Positions 21,709 through 29,736 of a DNA stretch of 30,214 bases are shown piece by piece. How positions within the stretch are numbered: the stretch's first letter is position 1; the number at the start of each line of letters is the position of its first letter. This DNA is from an uncultured Roseburia sp. (GTDB lineage: Bacteria > Bacillota > Clostridia > Lachnospirales > Lachnospiraceae): contig CAJUNX010000048.1 in assembly GCA_910587865.1 (NCBI GenBank), forward strand, positions 1 to 30,214. The letters are read 5' to 3'. The position numbers and the translations under genes were made by a program. The notes beneath the pieces are model-generated. The model ran no database searches and had not been told where the DNA came from. It worked only from the letters and a program-made list of their open reading frames with translations.

Positions 21709-23265
21709 ATGCAGACAGTTGAAAAATATGATATGATTGAGTTCGAGGTTTTGAGCGACGGGACAGAACCGGTTTTAAAACACTGCGGGGAATTTTCCCA
21801 CTGCGGGGACACAGCGGACACCGTCACGCCGGAAGGGCCGGCTGACTGCAAAAAGGCTTCCGCCTTCGCGGACGGCAGGGGCGGATACCGGCTGCGTTTC
21901 CGTCCGGACCAGACCGGCGTGTGGAAATACAGCATCCGCACGAAAGAGCAGTCCCTTTGCGGCGAATTTACGGTGACGGAGCCGGGGGAAGAAAATCACG
22001 GGCCGGTCAGGGTCAGCGGGGATCATTTCGCATATGCGGACGGCACGACGTATATTCCGTTCGGGACCACCTGTTACGCGTGGATCCATCAGCCAGAAGA
22101 GCTGCAGGAGCAGACGCTTGAGACGTTAAGCGGCGCACCGTTTAACAAGATCCGGATGTGCGTATTCCCGAAGCACATGCCGTATAACAGCAATGATCCG
22201 GACTGCTATCCGTTTCTGAAGAAAGCGGACGGCACATGGGATGTGACGCGGCCGGATCCGGTGTTCTGGGACAGGCTGGATCAGAGGATCCGCGACCTGT
22301 GCGGGCTGGGAATCGAGGCGGATCTGATCCTGTTTCACCCGTATGACCGCTGGGGCTTCTCACGGCTGTCCAGAGAAGAATCGCTGGCTTATCTGGAATA
22401 TTGTATTGTGCGGCTGGGGGCGCACCGGAATCTTTGGTGGAGCCTGGCGAACGAGTATGATGACTTAAAGGATAAGACGCTGGAGGACTGGGACGCATAC
22501 GGGGAGACGATCGCCAGGCAGGACGGATATCACCATCCGGTATCGATCCATCAGATCATAACCCCGTATCCGAAGCGGGACTGGATGACCCACTGCTCGA
22601 TCCAGTCCGGACGGATTGACAAGGTCACGATCTGGAAAAAGCAGTACGGGATCCCGGTGATCATCGACGAATGTGGCTATGAGGGCAATCTTCCCTTTGG
22701 CTGGGGCAGCCTGACTGCGCCCGAGATGGTGCACCGGTTCTGGTGGGCCGTGTGCAGAGGGGGCTTCTGTACGCACGGGGAGACGTTTCACAGAGAAGAC
22801 GAGGTGCTTTGGTGGGCAAAAGGCGGGCGGCTCTACGGGGAAAGCGCTGAGCGCATCGCGTTTTTAAAGGAGCTTTTGTATCGGCTGCCCGGGGAGTGGA
22901 AGGCGGCTGTCTTCGACCCGGAAACCCTGCCGGATGCAGATGCAGATGAAACGGAAGGCGGGAACGAGACCGTGCAGCAGCGCATGAAACGTCTGATTGG
23001 GAATGCGTCCGGGGAGTATGTGGAACAGTTTATCGAGGATCTCAGCCCGAACATGCTTAAGGGAGAATCCTTTACGCTGCAGTATTTCGGACATCTGAGG
23101 CCGGTCTATACGGATCTGATGCTGGCAGAAGGAAAAATCTACCGCGCTGAGGTCATCGATACCTGGGAAATGACAGGAACGCTGGCAGCGGAGGGAATCA
23201 GCGGACGGGTGCGGCTCGGTCTGCCGGGAAAAGAGGGGATTGCCCTGCTGCTCACGGAGATGTAA
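21709..23265 (+). CDS. Putative glycoside hydrolase with DUF5060 and DUF4038-type domains
   Basis: The 518-residue protein has an N-terminal beta-sandwich of DUF5060 type (about 1-95), then a TIM-barrel segment beginning 'FAYADGTTYIPFGTTCYAW' as in DUF4038 enzymes, and a C-terminal beta domain (about 430-518, DUF5605-like). Candidate clan GH-A catalytic glutamates are in 'WWSLANEYDD' (acid/base) and 'IPVIIDECGYEG' (nucleophile). There is no signal peptide, so it should act in the cytoplasm on sugar brought in by the ABC importer. Relatives of DUF4038 include plant-glycan debranching enzymes, but the substrate here is not established. GGGAGG lies before the start. It sits between the permeases and the regulator genes, typical of a glycan-use operon. 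Confidence 0.82.
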   Translation: MQTVEKYDMIEFEVLSDGTEPVLKHCGEFSHCGDTADTVTPEGPADCKKASAFADGRGGYRLRFRPDQTGVWKYSIRTKEQSLCGEFTVTEPGEENHGPVRVSGDHFAYADGTTYIPFGTTCYAWIHQPEELQEQTLETLSGAPFNKIRMCVFPKHMPYNSNDPDCYPFLKKADGTWDVTRPDPVFWDRLDQRIRDLCGLGIEADLILFHPYDRWGFSRLSREESLAYLEYCIVRLGAHRNLWWSLANEYDDLKDKTLEDWDAYGETIARQDGYHHPVSIHQIITPYPKRDWMTHCSIQSGRIDKVTIWKKQYGIPVIIDECGYEGNLPFGWGSLTAPEMVHRFWWAVCRGGFCTHGETFHREDEVLWWAKGGRLYGESAERIAFLKELLYRLPGEWKAAVFDPETLPDADADETEGGNETVQQRMKRLIGNASGEYVEQFIEDLSPNMLKGESFTLQYFGHLRPVYTDLMLAEGKIYRAEVIDTWEMTGTLAAEGISGRVRLGLPGKEGIALLLTEM

Positions 23266-23426
23266 AAAGAGAGCGCGGCGGGCAAAAAAGCCGGTTCGGG
23301 CGGCAGGAAACGCAGGAGATGGCAGGCCTGCGTTTTGTGCTGTGCAGCGGATCTTTCGCACGGAGTCGGGTGAAGACCGGGAGGATCATCCGCGTATTTT
23401 TTGCGCGGTGTGCGGGGAGGGAGAGG

Positions 23427-25100
23427 ATGAGCGTGGAAAACAGAAAAAGATTAGCCGGTATTCTGCCCTGGCTGCGGCGTTCCATCTCGATCAGAATTCT
23501 GCTGATTCTTCTCATCTGGGTGCTGCCCCTGAATCTGATTGCCATAGTGCTGGGAAATATCGCGGTGAAAAATGTGGAGGAGAAGGCCAGGACTTCGGTG
23601 GCATACATCATGAATAATTATATGGAAGAGACCGGACAGCAGCTGGCCGAGACGGATTATCTGATCTATTCCATGCTCCGCAGCAACAGCGACGCTATTG
23701 TGATGGATCAGCAGGAGGGCGGCTATGATTACGAGATATCGAAAAACCGGTTTTACAAATCCTTTCGGAATATGTTTACCATTGCAAATGTCAGCGACGG
23801 CAGCTTTTACTATTTGGCAGAGCAGGATGATCTGCTGATCTGGGATAAAAATCTGAGGAATATCAGCAGAACGACGATCGAACAGTATATCAGAGAGGAG
23901 ATGACTGACTCGGACCGTACCGGATGGTTTCTTTCCGAAACGCCCCAGACCCTGCTCTGGCATGTCAACCGGAATGCAGGGGCGTGCTACGGCGGCATGG
24001 TCAGTCTGAACGGGGCGGGGCAGAAGATGCAGAGGGAGCTTCCCTATACGATTGAGCGGGTTACATTTACACTGCAGCCGGAGGAGAGCACGCCGGACGA
24101 GCTGACTGTGTCGGGCTACTGGGAACGTCCCGGCGTGTGGATGAATGTTTCGATCCGCCGGCAGGACGTGTCCGGTTCGATTGAAGACATGTCTGCTTTG
24201 CTGCGCTATACGGTGATTGCCGCGCTGTTTTTTCTGCCGTTTTTTTATATGATCATCTACAAACTGGTGGTGATCCCCTTAAAAACCATCAATAAGGCGC
24301 ACGAGGCACTGGAAAAAGGAAACCCGGATTACCGGATTACAAAGAAGGCCCGTACGCAGGAATATGAGCGTGCTTTTCTGTCCTTTAACACCATGGCGGA
24401 CCGGATCAGAAAGCTCAAAATCGAGAATTACGAAAAAGAAATATCACGGAAGCAGACAGAACTGAAAAACCTTCAGCTGCAGATCCGGCCGCATTTTCTT
24501 CTGAATATGTTTAATCTGATTTATAATCTTTCACGGGCGAATGATGCGGAGCACATTCGGCAGGTCATCCTGTATCTGTCCGACTATTTCTTGTATATTT
24601 TCCGAAATGATAAGGAGCTGGAACTGTTCGGTAAAGAGCAGAGAGTGATCGAGGGATATATTCGGATTTCACAGCTGCGCTATCCGGGCTGTATTGAGGC
24701 GGACTATGAGTATGACCCGGAAATCATGCTGATCCGTGTCCCGCCGCTGCTGATTCACAACTTTGTCGAAAATATTATCAAGCATGTGGTGAAGCAGGGA
24801 AGGCTGACGAACATTACCATCATCGGGCAGTATGACAGCGGGACCGTCACCTTTCTGATTATCGACGACGGGGACGGCATGGAGGAGGAAGCGGCGCGTG
24901 CGGTCAGTCAGAACATGCACCGTGCGGATCTTGACGGAAAACAGGTGGGGATGTCGAACGCTTACCGGCGGCTGCGCGCCTTTTACGGGGATGGGGCGGA
25001 TATCGGTTTCGAGTCCGAGCCGGGAATCGGGACGACGGTCACGGTGACCTTTCCCTATGATCTGGAGGAGGATGACAATGAATGTTCTGATTGTAAATGA
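23427..25100 (+). CDS. YesM/LytS-type sensor histidine kinase
   Basis: A 557-residue membrane kinase. One helix lies near residues 20-45, an extracellular sensor of about 210 residues follows, the second helix is near 258-282 ('VIAALFFLPFFYMIIYKLVV'), and then comes a HAMP-like linker. The phosphoacceptor is H356 in 'LQLQIRPHFLLNMFNLIYNL' (His_kinase of the LytS/YesM class). The ATP-binding domain has N-box 'HNFVENIIKH', G1 'IIDDGDGM' and 'GIGTTVTVTFP'. The frame opens at 23319, but GGGAGGGAGAGG before ATG 23427 supports the later start. It probably senses an extracellular sugar, directly or through the binding protein, and signals to the overlapping regulator gene. Confidence 0.9.
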   Translation: MSVENRKRLAGILPWLRRSISIRILLILLIWVLPLNLIAIVLGNIAVKNVEEKARTSVAYIMNNYMEETGQQLAETDYLIYSMLRSNSDAIVMDQQEGGYDYEISKNRFYKSFRNMFTIANVSDGSFYYLAEQDDLLIWDKNLRNISRTTIEQYIREEMTDSDRTGWFLSETPQTLLWHVNRNAGACYGGMVSLNGAGQKMQRELPYTIERVTFTLQPEESTPDELTVSGYWERPGVWMNVSIRRQDVSGSIEDMSALLRYTVIAALFFLPFFYMIIYKLVVIPLKTINKAHEALEKGNPDYRITKKARTQEYERAFLSFNTMADRIRKLKIENYEKEISRKQTELKNLQLQIRPHFLLNMFNLIYNLSRANDAEHIRQVILYLSDYFLYIFRNDKELELFGKEQRVIEGYIRISQLRYPGCIEADYEYDPEIMLIRVPPLLIHNFVENIIKHVVKQGRLTNITIIGQYDSGTVTFLIIDDGDGMEEEAARAVSQNMHRADLDGKQVGMSNAYRRLRAFYGDGADIGFESEPGIGTTVTVTFPYDLEEDDNECSDCK

Positions 25101-25866
25101 CGAGATCCTGACAGCGGAGACGATGAAGACGGATATCCCGTGGAAGGAGCTTGGCATCGCGGAGGTCCACACGGCTTATGATGCGGCCGCTGCAAAAGCC
25201 CTGATCCGGGAGCGCGACATTCAGATGGCTCTTCTGGATATTGAAATGCCGGGCGAGAGCGGGATCGAGCTGCTCGCCTGGATCCGGGAGCACGATTATG
25301 ACATCGAATGCATCTTCCTCACCTGCCATGCCAATTTTGAGTATGCCAGGGAGGCGATCGGCCTGGGCTGCCAGGATTATATCGTCATGCCAGCGGAGAA
25401 TCAGGTGATCTGTGACGGCGTGTCAAAAGTGGTGGAGCGCATCTGTCAGAAGCGCGATCACCGCCGCTATGAAAGAATCGGCAAAGAATTTGTCATGGAG
25501 AAGGAAAAATCCATGGAAGAAAAGCATGCGGACACGCGCAGAGGGGAGGAGGTCATTGCCCGGGTCTGCAGCTATATCATGAACCATATCAGCGATCCGG
25601 ACATTTCCGTCAATGAGATCGCCGAACGGTTCTTTTTTCATCCGGTCTATCTGAACCGGATGTTCCGGAAAGAAAAAGGAAGCTCGGTGGGGCAGTTTAT
25701 CATGGATCAGCGGATGGATCTCGCGGTGTCGCTTCTGAGGAATAAAAATCTGGCGGTGACGGATGTAGCGGAGCGGGTGGGGTATCGAAATTATACGAAT
25801 TTTCACAGTATTTTCAAAAAAAGGTACGGGTGTTCGCCGACGCAGTACCGGGAGCTGTATTTGTGA
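25078..25866 (+). CDS. AraC-type response regulator (YesN-like), partner of the kinase
   Basis: The 263-residue protein has an N-terminal receiver (1-120) with phosphoacceptor D54 in 'LLDIEMPGESG', a short linker, and a C-terminal pair of AraC helix-turn-helices ('DISVNEIAERFFFHPVYLNR' and 'VTDVAERVGYRNYTNFHSIF'). It should activate the sugar operon on phosphorylation. Two receiver oddities are visible: the acidic pocket reads 'VNDE' where 'VDDE' is common, and the usual Lys of 'DYLLKP' is Met104 in 'DYIVMP'. GGAGGAG at 25063-25069 favours ATG 25078 over 25072. It overlaps the kinase end by 23 bases. It is the last gene before an AT-rich island. Confidence 0.9.
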   Translation: MNVLIVNDEILTAETMKTDIPWKELGIAEVHTAYDAAAAKALIRERDIQMALLDIEMPGESGIELLAWIREHDYDIECIFLTCHANFEYAREAIGLGCQDYIVMPAENQVICDGVSKVVERICQKRDHRRYERIGKEFVMEKEKSMEEKHADTRRGEEVIARVCSYIMNHISDPDISVNEIAERFFFHPVYLNRMFRKEKGSSVGQFIMDQRMDLAVSLLRNKNLAVTDVAERVGYRNYTNFHSIFKKRYGCSPTQYRELYL

Positions 25867-25896
25867 TTTCCGTATATTCCCGATCACGATGCGGCG

Positions 25897-25934
25897 GGTA
25901 AAACCGATCGTAAAAAAATACGGAGTAAAAGAGA
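25897..25934 (+). repeat. 38-bp direct repeat, left copy
   Basis: These 38 bases are identical to 29475-29512 inside the MNT gene. Read in the same frame this copy encodes 'VKPIVKKYGVKE', the same residues as in MntA, but no nucleotidyltransferase continues. It lies in the gap between the AraC gene and the AT-rich island. A 31-codon frame (25889-25984) runs through it and is probably fortuitous. Confidence 0.9.
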
Positions 25935-26009
25935 GGCTGCCTGTGGTATGGGACAGTAGAAATTTGTTGAAATCGGGCAAATAAAGGGTTTTGTGTTTAA
26001 AAAATTGTA

Positions 26010-26038
26010 ATGACTGGTAAAGTGATAGCAGGTATGAT
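26010..26038 (+). promoter_or_regulatory. Probable promoter of the HD/Hsp90-like gene
   Basis: ATGACT (26010-26015) and TATGAT (26033-26038) are 17 bases apart, about 40 bases before the start region and 29 bases before the GGAGGGG ribosome site. Confidence 0.5.
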
Positions 26039-26078
26039 AGAATATTCTAAATAGTAAGAGAAGAATGGAGGGGTGTAT

Positions 26079-28553
26079 GTGGTGAAAGAAATGAATTCTA
26101 CGAAAGCATATTTGTTATTGCAAAAAAGAAAAAGTCTGTTTTTAAGCCAAGTTAATAAAGCGATTGAGTTTGCATCAAAGATATTACCCATGATTACAAA
26201 AGTATTTCAGACATATACATTGCATGGTATGACACACTCTGTTCATGTGGCAGAATATATGTATGAATTGATTGATGATACCGAAAAGATGAGTGATTTA
26301 GAGATAGTGATGCTTATTTATGCAACATTATTCCATGACATTGGAATGGTTGTTTCAGATAGGGAGATAGAAGAAATAAAGATAGACAAACTTTTATTGG
26401 GCAATAGAAAATATAGCAAAGTTTTTCAAAAATATAATAATGAAAACATAGCTTTGCAGGAATGTGTGCGTCCGGTTCATGGAAAAAGGTCAAGAAATTT
26501 TCTGGAAAGAATTGATGATGAAAATAAAGAGCTGTTTTTGGTTTCAGTGGGAACCGCTACGACTTTTCAAAATGAGCTTGCATTGATATGTCAGTCGCAT
26601 AATGAAGATTTTGAATGGATTAGTAAGGAAATACATTCAGAAACTATCAAAGGAGAATATAGCTTAAACGCACAATATATAGCAGTATTGTTAAGAATCG
26701 CTGATTATTTAGATATGGATGCGCAGAGGGCTCCTCTCTATTTGTATAAGTATCTGAATCCAACGGATTATAGTGATTTGGAATGGCGACAGCATTTTGA
26801 TATAGATAATTATACAAAAATTGTTTTGAATGAAAAGACCGGTCAAAAAAAGATCCTTTTTATTGGCTCTAGTAAGGAGCCGGCTGTACATAGAAAATTG
26901 TTAAAGTATTTTGATGATATCAATAAAGAATTGTTAAATGCGGTAAATTTATGTCAGCTTTTTGGAAAAGACATTTATTTGCTTAATGTGTACCCTCATA
27001 TTATCAACAATATAAAACCGGATGGATTTACATTTTCAGATTACAAATTGGAGTTGAATTATAAAGCGATTACAAATCTATTAATGGGTGAAAATATTTA
27101 TGGTGATAAAAAATATGGTTTAAGGGAAATTATTCAAAATTCCATTGATGCATGCAAAACAATGGAGGAAACTGCGCAGACGCACGAAAACTTTATCTTT
27201 CAAAAATATGAGCCGATTATTATTATCGCTTTGAATAAGGAAAAGCAAAGCGTTACCATCTTAGACAATGGCAGTGGAATGAACGTAGAAATTTTAAAGA
27301 AATATTTTTTGAATGTAGGTGTGTCTTATTACAATTCAGATGCTTATAACTTACAAGGGAGAGAGTATTCTCCAATTGGACATTATGGAATAGGTTTTTT
27401 GTCTTGTTTTATGTTATCAGATAAAGTAGAGGTGCGAACAAAACATATAGAAGAAAATAAAATTATTAAAATTGAATTTGAAAAAAATAGTGAATATATA
27501 TGTTTGACTTATGAGGATAAATCAAAAACTCAGGGTACAGAGATCGTCTTGGATTATGAACAGTTTATGAGTATATTCCCTAATGGTATTTCGGAGATAA
27601 AAAGTTTTGTTGAAGATAATTTCTTGGATTGTGGAGTTTGGATAAAGATTTTAGTACAGGAAAAGAGCCAGCAGGAAACATATATATGCAATTTAAGCAA
27701 ACCAGAAGATGTTTTGGCGGAAAAGATATGTTTGAATCAATATTTGGATGGAATAGAAGCATATGTGGAATGTAATTATAAAGGACTCAATTTTGCAAAA
27801 AAGATAAAAGACTTAAATGGAAATAAAAGTTATTATTACAATCATATAAAAAATGAAATAATAGAAGAAGATAATATGAATATTTCCATTAAACAGTTTG
27901 TTGTAAATAATTTGATACGCATACTGACGGTTCCATCTATTATGGACGAAGCGTATGAATTTGCAAAAATTTATGAAAAAACAGATGATTTTGATCAAAC
28001 TTTATCTATGCTTGATGAGTATGATGTATATAATATTATACCAACTGATTCAGGAGTTGTTATGAGACGGGGGATTATGGAAGGGAGTGAAGATCTTATT
28101 GGTAACTACTCATTTGAAATGTTTTGCGAAGATTTGGAACATGATGACTCTATACCAACAAAAACAGATATAAAAGTTTTTCAAGTTGTTTTAGATGAAG
28201 AATCTGAATGTATTTTACCTTTTAAATCGAATGTGGGATTTGGGTCAAGATATCCTTTTGAAGCGAAAGACCAGGTGTATCTTAAGAGTATATTATTGCC
28301 AAATCTAAAAATTATCCTCCCATATTTAGCGGATGGGGTTATTCTCAAAAACGCCGTAATTAATATTGAAGATAACAGTTTTTATCCGAATGTTTCCAGA
28401 GATAGAATAGGAAAGGATTTGGAAAAAAAGCTATGTTATGCCATCGGGAAAGCGTTGCATATGTGGCTGTTGGATAATTTGGACTTATCATTTGAACAAC
28501 GGAAGTTATTGAACAAATTTATTGCAACATATTATCCAGAGAAAAAGCAGTGA
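26079..28553 (+). CDS. HD-domain plus Hsp90-like (GHKL) ATPase protein, putative single-gene defence/stress system
   Basis: About 824 residues, cytosolic. Residues about 30-240 form an HD phosphohydrolase-like domain: 'HGMTHSVHVAEYM' (H49, H53), 'LFHDIGMVV' (H86-D87), 'CQSHNEDF' and 'LLRIADYLDMDAQRAP', resembling the HD-CE group. Residues about 310-560 are an Hsp90-like ATPase: N-box 'EIIQNSIDAC' (N354), 'ILDNGSGM' (D396) and 'GHYGIGFLSCFML' (G434 onward). The last 260 residues are unrecognised apart from 'PNVSRDRIGKDLEKKL'. The coding sequence is markedly AT-rich compared with the backbone, so it is probably acquired. In-frame starts are GTG 26073, 26079, 26082 and ATG 26091; GGAGG at 26067-26071 favours 26079 or 26082. 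ATP-dependent conformational control of an HD hydrolase is inferred. Confidence 0.85.
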   Translation: MVKEMNSTKAYLLLQKRKSLFLSQVNKAIEFASKILPMITKVFQTYTLHGMTHSVHVAEYMYELIDDTEKMSDLEIVMLIYATLFHDIGMVVSDREIEEIKIDKLLLGNRKYSKVFQKYNNENIALQECVRPVHGKRSRNFLERIDDENKELFLVSVGTATTFQNELALICQSHNEDFEWISKEIHSETIKGEYSLNAQYIAVLLRIADYLDMDAQRAPLYLYKYLNPTDYSDLEWRQHFDIDNYTKIVLNEKTGQKKILFIGSSKEPAVHRKLLKYFDDINKELLNAVNLCQLFGKDIYLLNVYPHIINNIKPDGFTFSDYKLELNYKAITNLLMGENIYGDKKYGLREIIQNSIDACKTMEETAQTHENFIFQKYEPIIIIALNKEKQSVTILDNGSGMNVEILKKYFLNVGVSYYNSDAYNLQGREYSPIGHYGIGFLSCFMLSDKVEVRTKHIEENKIIKIEFEKNSEYICLTYEDKSKTQGTEIVLDYEQFMSIFPNGISEIKSFVEDNFLDCGVWIKILVQEKSQQETYICNLSKPEDVLAEKICLNQYLDGIEAYVECNYKGLNFAKKIKDLNGNKSYYYNHIKNEIIEEDNMNISIKQFVVNNLIRILTVPSIMDEAYEFAKIYEKTDDFDQTLSMLDEYDVYNIIPTDSGVVMRRGIMEGSEDLIGNYSFEMFCEDLEHDDSIPTKTDIKVFQVVLDEESECILPFKSNVGFGSRYPFEAKDQVYLKSILLPNLKIILPYLADGVILKNAVINIEDNSFYPNVSRDRIGKDLEKKLCYAIGKALHMWLLDNLDLSFEQRKLLNKFIATYYPEKKQ

Positions 28554-28576
28554 TTGGCTAAATGAGAAAGTGTAGT

Positions 28577-28610
28577 TTTTTCATCTTTTCTATCATATAA
28601 AGATGAAAAA
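28577..28610. repeat. 12-bp perfect inverted repeat upstream of the VapD-like module
   Basis: TTTTTCATCTTT (28577-28588) and AAAGATGAAAAA (28599-28610) are exact inverse complements around a 10-base spacer. It is 30 bases before the first start codon of the toxin-antitoxin-like pair. No T run follows on the plus strand, so it may be an operator for autoregulation, or a weak terminator of the upstream gene. Confidence 0.6.
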
Positions 28611-28640
28611 TAGAAAGTATTATTGATAAGGAGATTCATC

Positions 28641-28977
28641 ATGCTGAAATTGGAGATAAAACTGGATGAAAATAAAATTAATAAAGAGCAAAAATATAGT
28701 GTTTCCAGTATTTATCAAATCCTGGGTCAGGCTTTTGATAGTTATCAATTTAAGAAAAGAGTATGAGCCTGATGGCACAGTTGTTTTTTATGGAAGCGGA
28801 AATGCTGGAGATTACGGAGCATTTGGATGTATTATTACATCTTTAAAAGAGAAATCCTGGTTTATGGATTATGTAATTAAATGGATTTGGTATAATAGTG
28901 ATGATGGTGTGAATGAAAAAGATTTTGCTATTGAAGACGTTTTGTATCATTATACAAAGAGAGTGAGTGTAGCGTAA
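28641..28977 (+). pseudogene. Frameshifted small gene, probable antitoxin partner of VapD-like toxin
   Basis: ATG 28641 with AAGGAG upstream starts a 41-codon frame ('LKLEIKLDENKINKEQKYSV' ... 'DSYQFKKRV') that stops at 28764-28766. A second frame then continues without its own ribosome site: 'EYEPDGTVVFYGSGNAGDYG' to 'EDVLYHYTKRVSVA', stopping at 28975-28977. Removing one A from the AAAA at 28755-28758 joins them smoothly as 'YQFKKEYEPDG', giving one protein of about 111 residues. The final stop overlaps the next ATG (TAATG), so it is the first gene of a coupled pair. I infer an antitoxin role only from position. It may be a real null mutation, a slippage site or a sequence error. The family is not recognised. 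Confidence 0.65.
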
Positions 28978-29366
28978 TGACAGGACGTGAAGTAAAGCAT
29001 TTCAAAGCACTCTATTTTGACTTATGTGTAAAAGATTTAGAAAAATATTATTCTGCTGCGAATCCCAGAGGAGCTTATCGAAAGATACAGGATTATTTGC
29101 TTCAGCGACAGTTTTCACATGAACAGTATTCGGGTTATCATTCACAATATAAAACAACAGATTTGGAGATTTTTGATTTAGTTTATGAAATGAATAAAAA
29201 ATTTTCGTGGCTGGGACATTGCCTAAATCATTTTGAAGTAACAAATGTAGGAGCAAATCATGATTTAATGCAGTTGTTTGATGATCCGTTTCAGGAGCCG
29301 GCAATCATGGTGCAGAATAAGGATCCGGGCTTTGATGCGGCTTATCTGATGGCAAATTGCATGTAG
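28977..29366 (+). CDS. VapD-like (Cas2-fold) putative toxin ribonuclease
   Basis: A 129-residue protein. The first strand 'KALYFDLCVKDLEKYY', the helix 'GAYRKIQDYLLQRQF', the strand 'YSGYHSQYKTTDLEIFDLVY' and 'HFEVTNVGANHDLMQLF' follow the secondary-structure order of VapD: 'AFDL', helix, 'GF...GSVY', helix, 'F...DFS'. VapD proteins are small ferredoxin-fold endoribonucleases related to Cas2, toxins of toxin-antitoxin pairs. The conserved early Asp is present (FDL). The start ATG overlaps the stop of the upstream small gene, typical of an antitoxin-toxin operon. The last 22 residues after 'DDPFQE' are encoded by noticeably more GC-rich DNA and may be an acquired tail. VapD is the best reading, but similarity is moderate. 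Confidence 0.6.
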   Translation: MTGREVKHFKALYFDLCVKDLEKYYSAANPRGAYRKIQDYLLQRQFSHEQYSGYHSQYKTTDLEIFDLVYEMNKKFSWLGHCLNHFEVTNVGANHDLMQLFDDPFQEPAIMVQNKDPGFDAAYLMANCM

Positions 29367-29433
29367 TTGAGACATTCGGAGGGTAATTATTATAGAGGAC
29401 ATCAGAATCAGGTAAAAAGGAAGGAGAGGGAGG

Positions 29434-29736
29434 ATGAGTGATAATGTGTTCACGCTGAAGGATATTGAAAACCTGGTAAAACCGATCGTAAAAAAATACG
29501 GAGTAAAAGAGATATATCTATTTGGATCTTATGCAAGAGGAGAGGCCGATGCGGACAGCGATATGGATTTCCTCGTATGTGGAGGGGAGCATTTTAAACG
29601 AACAATGATTTTTGCTTTTGCCGAAGAGTTGCGCGAAGTGCTGAAAAAGGAAGTGGATGTCTTTGAAATTAATGAAATTAATAAAGATAGCGATTTTTAT
29701 CATACTATCATGAAAGAGAGGTTGCTTGTAGCATGA
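29434..29736 (+). CDS. mntA: MNT-type nucleotidyltransferase antitoxin MntA
   Basis: A 100-residue minimal nucleotidyltransferase. The catalytic motif is 'GSYARGEADADSDMDF' with G31, S32, D43 and D45, and the third acidic residue is D75 in 'KKEVDVFE'. Such antitoxins add AMP residues to a tyrosine near the active site of the HEPN toxin and so silence it. GGAAGGAGAGGGAGG before the ATG is a strong ribosome site. The stop overlaps the HEPN gene start (ATGA). Bases 29475-29512 are an exact copy of 25897-25934. All catalytic residues seem intact, so the gene should be active. Confidence 0.9.
   Translation: MSDNVFTLKDIENLVKPIVKKYGVKEIYLFGSYARGEADADSDMDFLVCGGEHFKRTMIFAFAEELREVLKKEVDVFEINEINKDSDFYHTIMKERLLVA
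29475..29512 (+). repeat. 38-bp direct repeat, right copy (inside mntA)
   Basis: Identical to 25897-25934 and in the same orientation. It encodes MntA residues just before the catalytic 'YLFGSYARGE' loop. The two copies enclose the HD/Hsp90-like gene and the VapD-like pair. Confidence 0.9.

Noticed and set aside
25889..25984. A 31-codon frame containing the left 38-bp repeat
   Set aside because: It has no ribosome site and only its central 12 residues resemble MntA; treated as a relic of the repeat, not a gene.
25897..29512. The 38-bp repeats as att sites of an integrative element
   Set aside because: No integrase or recombinase gene lies between or beside them, and one copy is internal coding sequence of mntA; kept only as an open recombination hypothesis.
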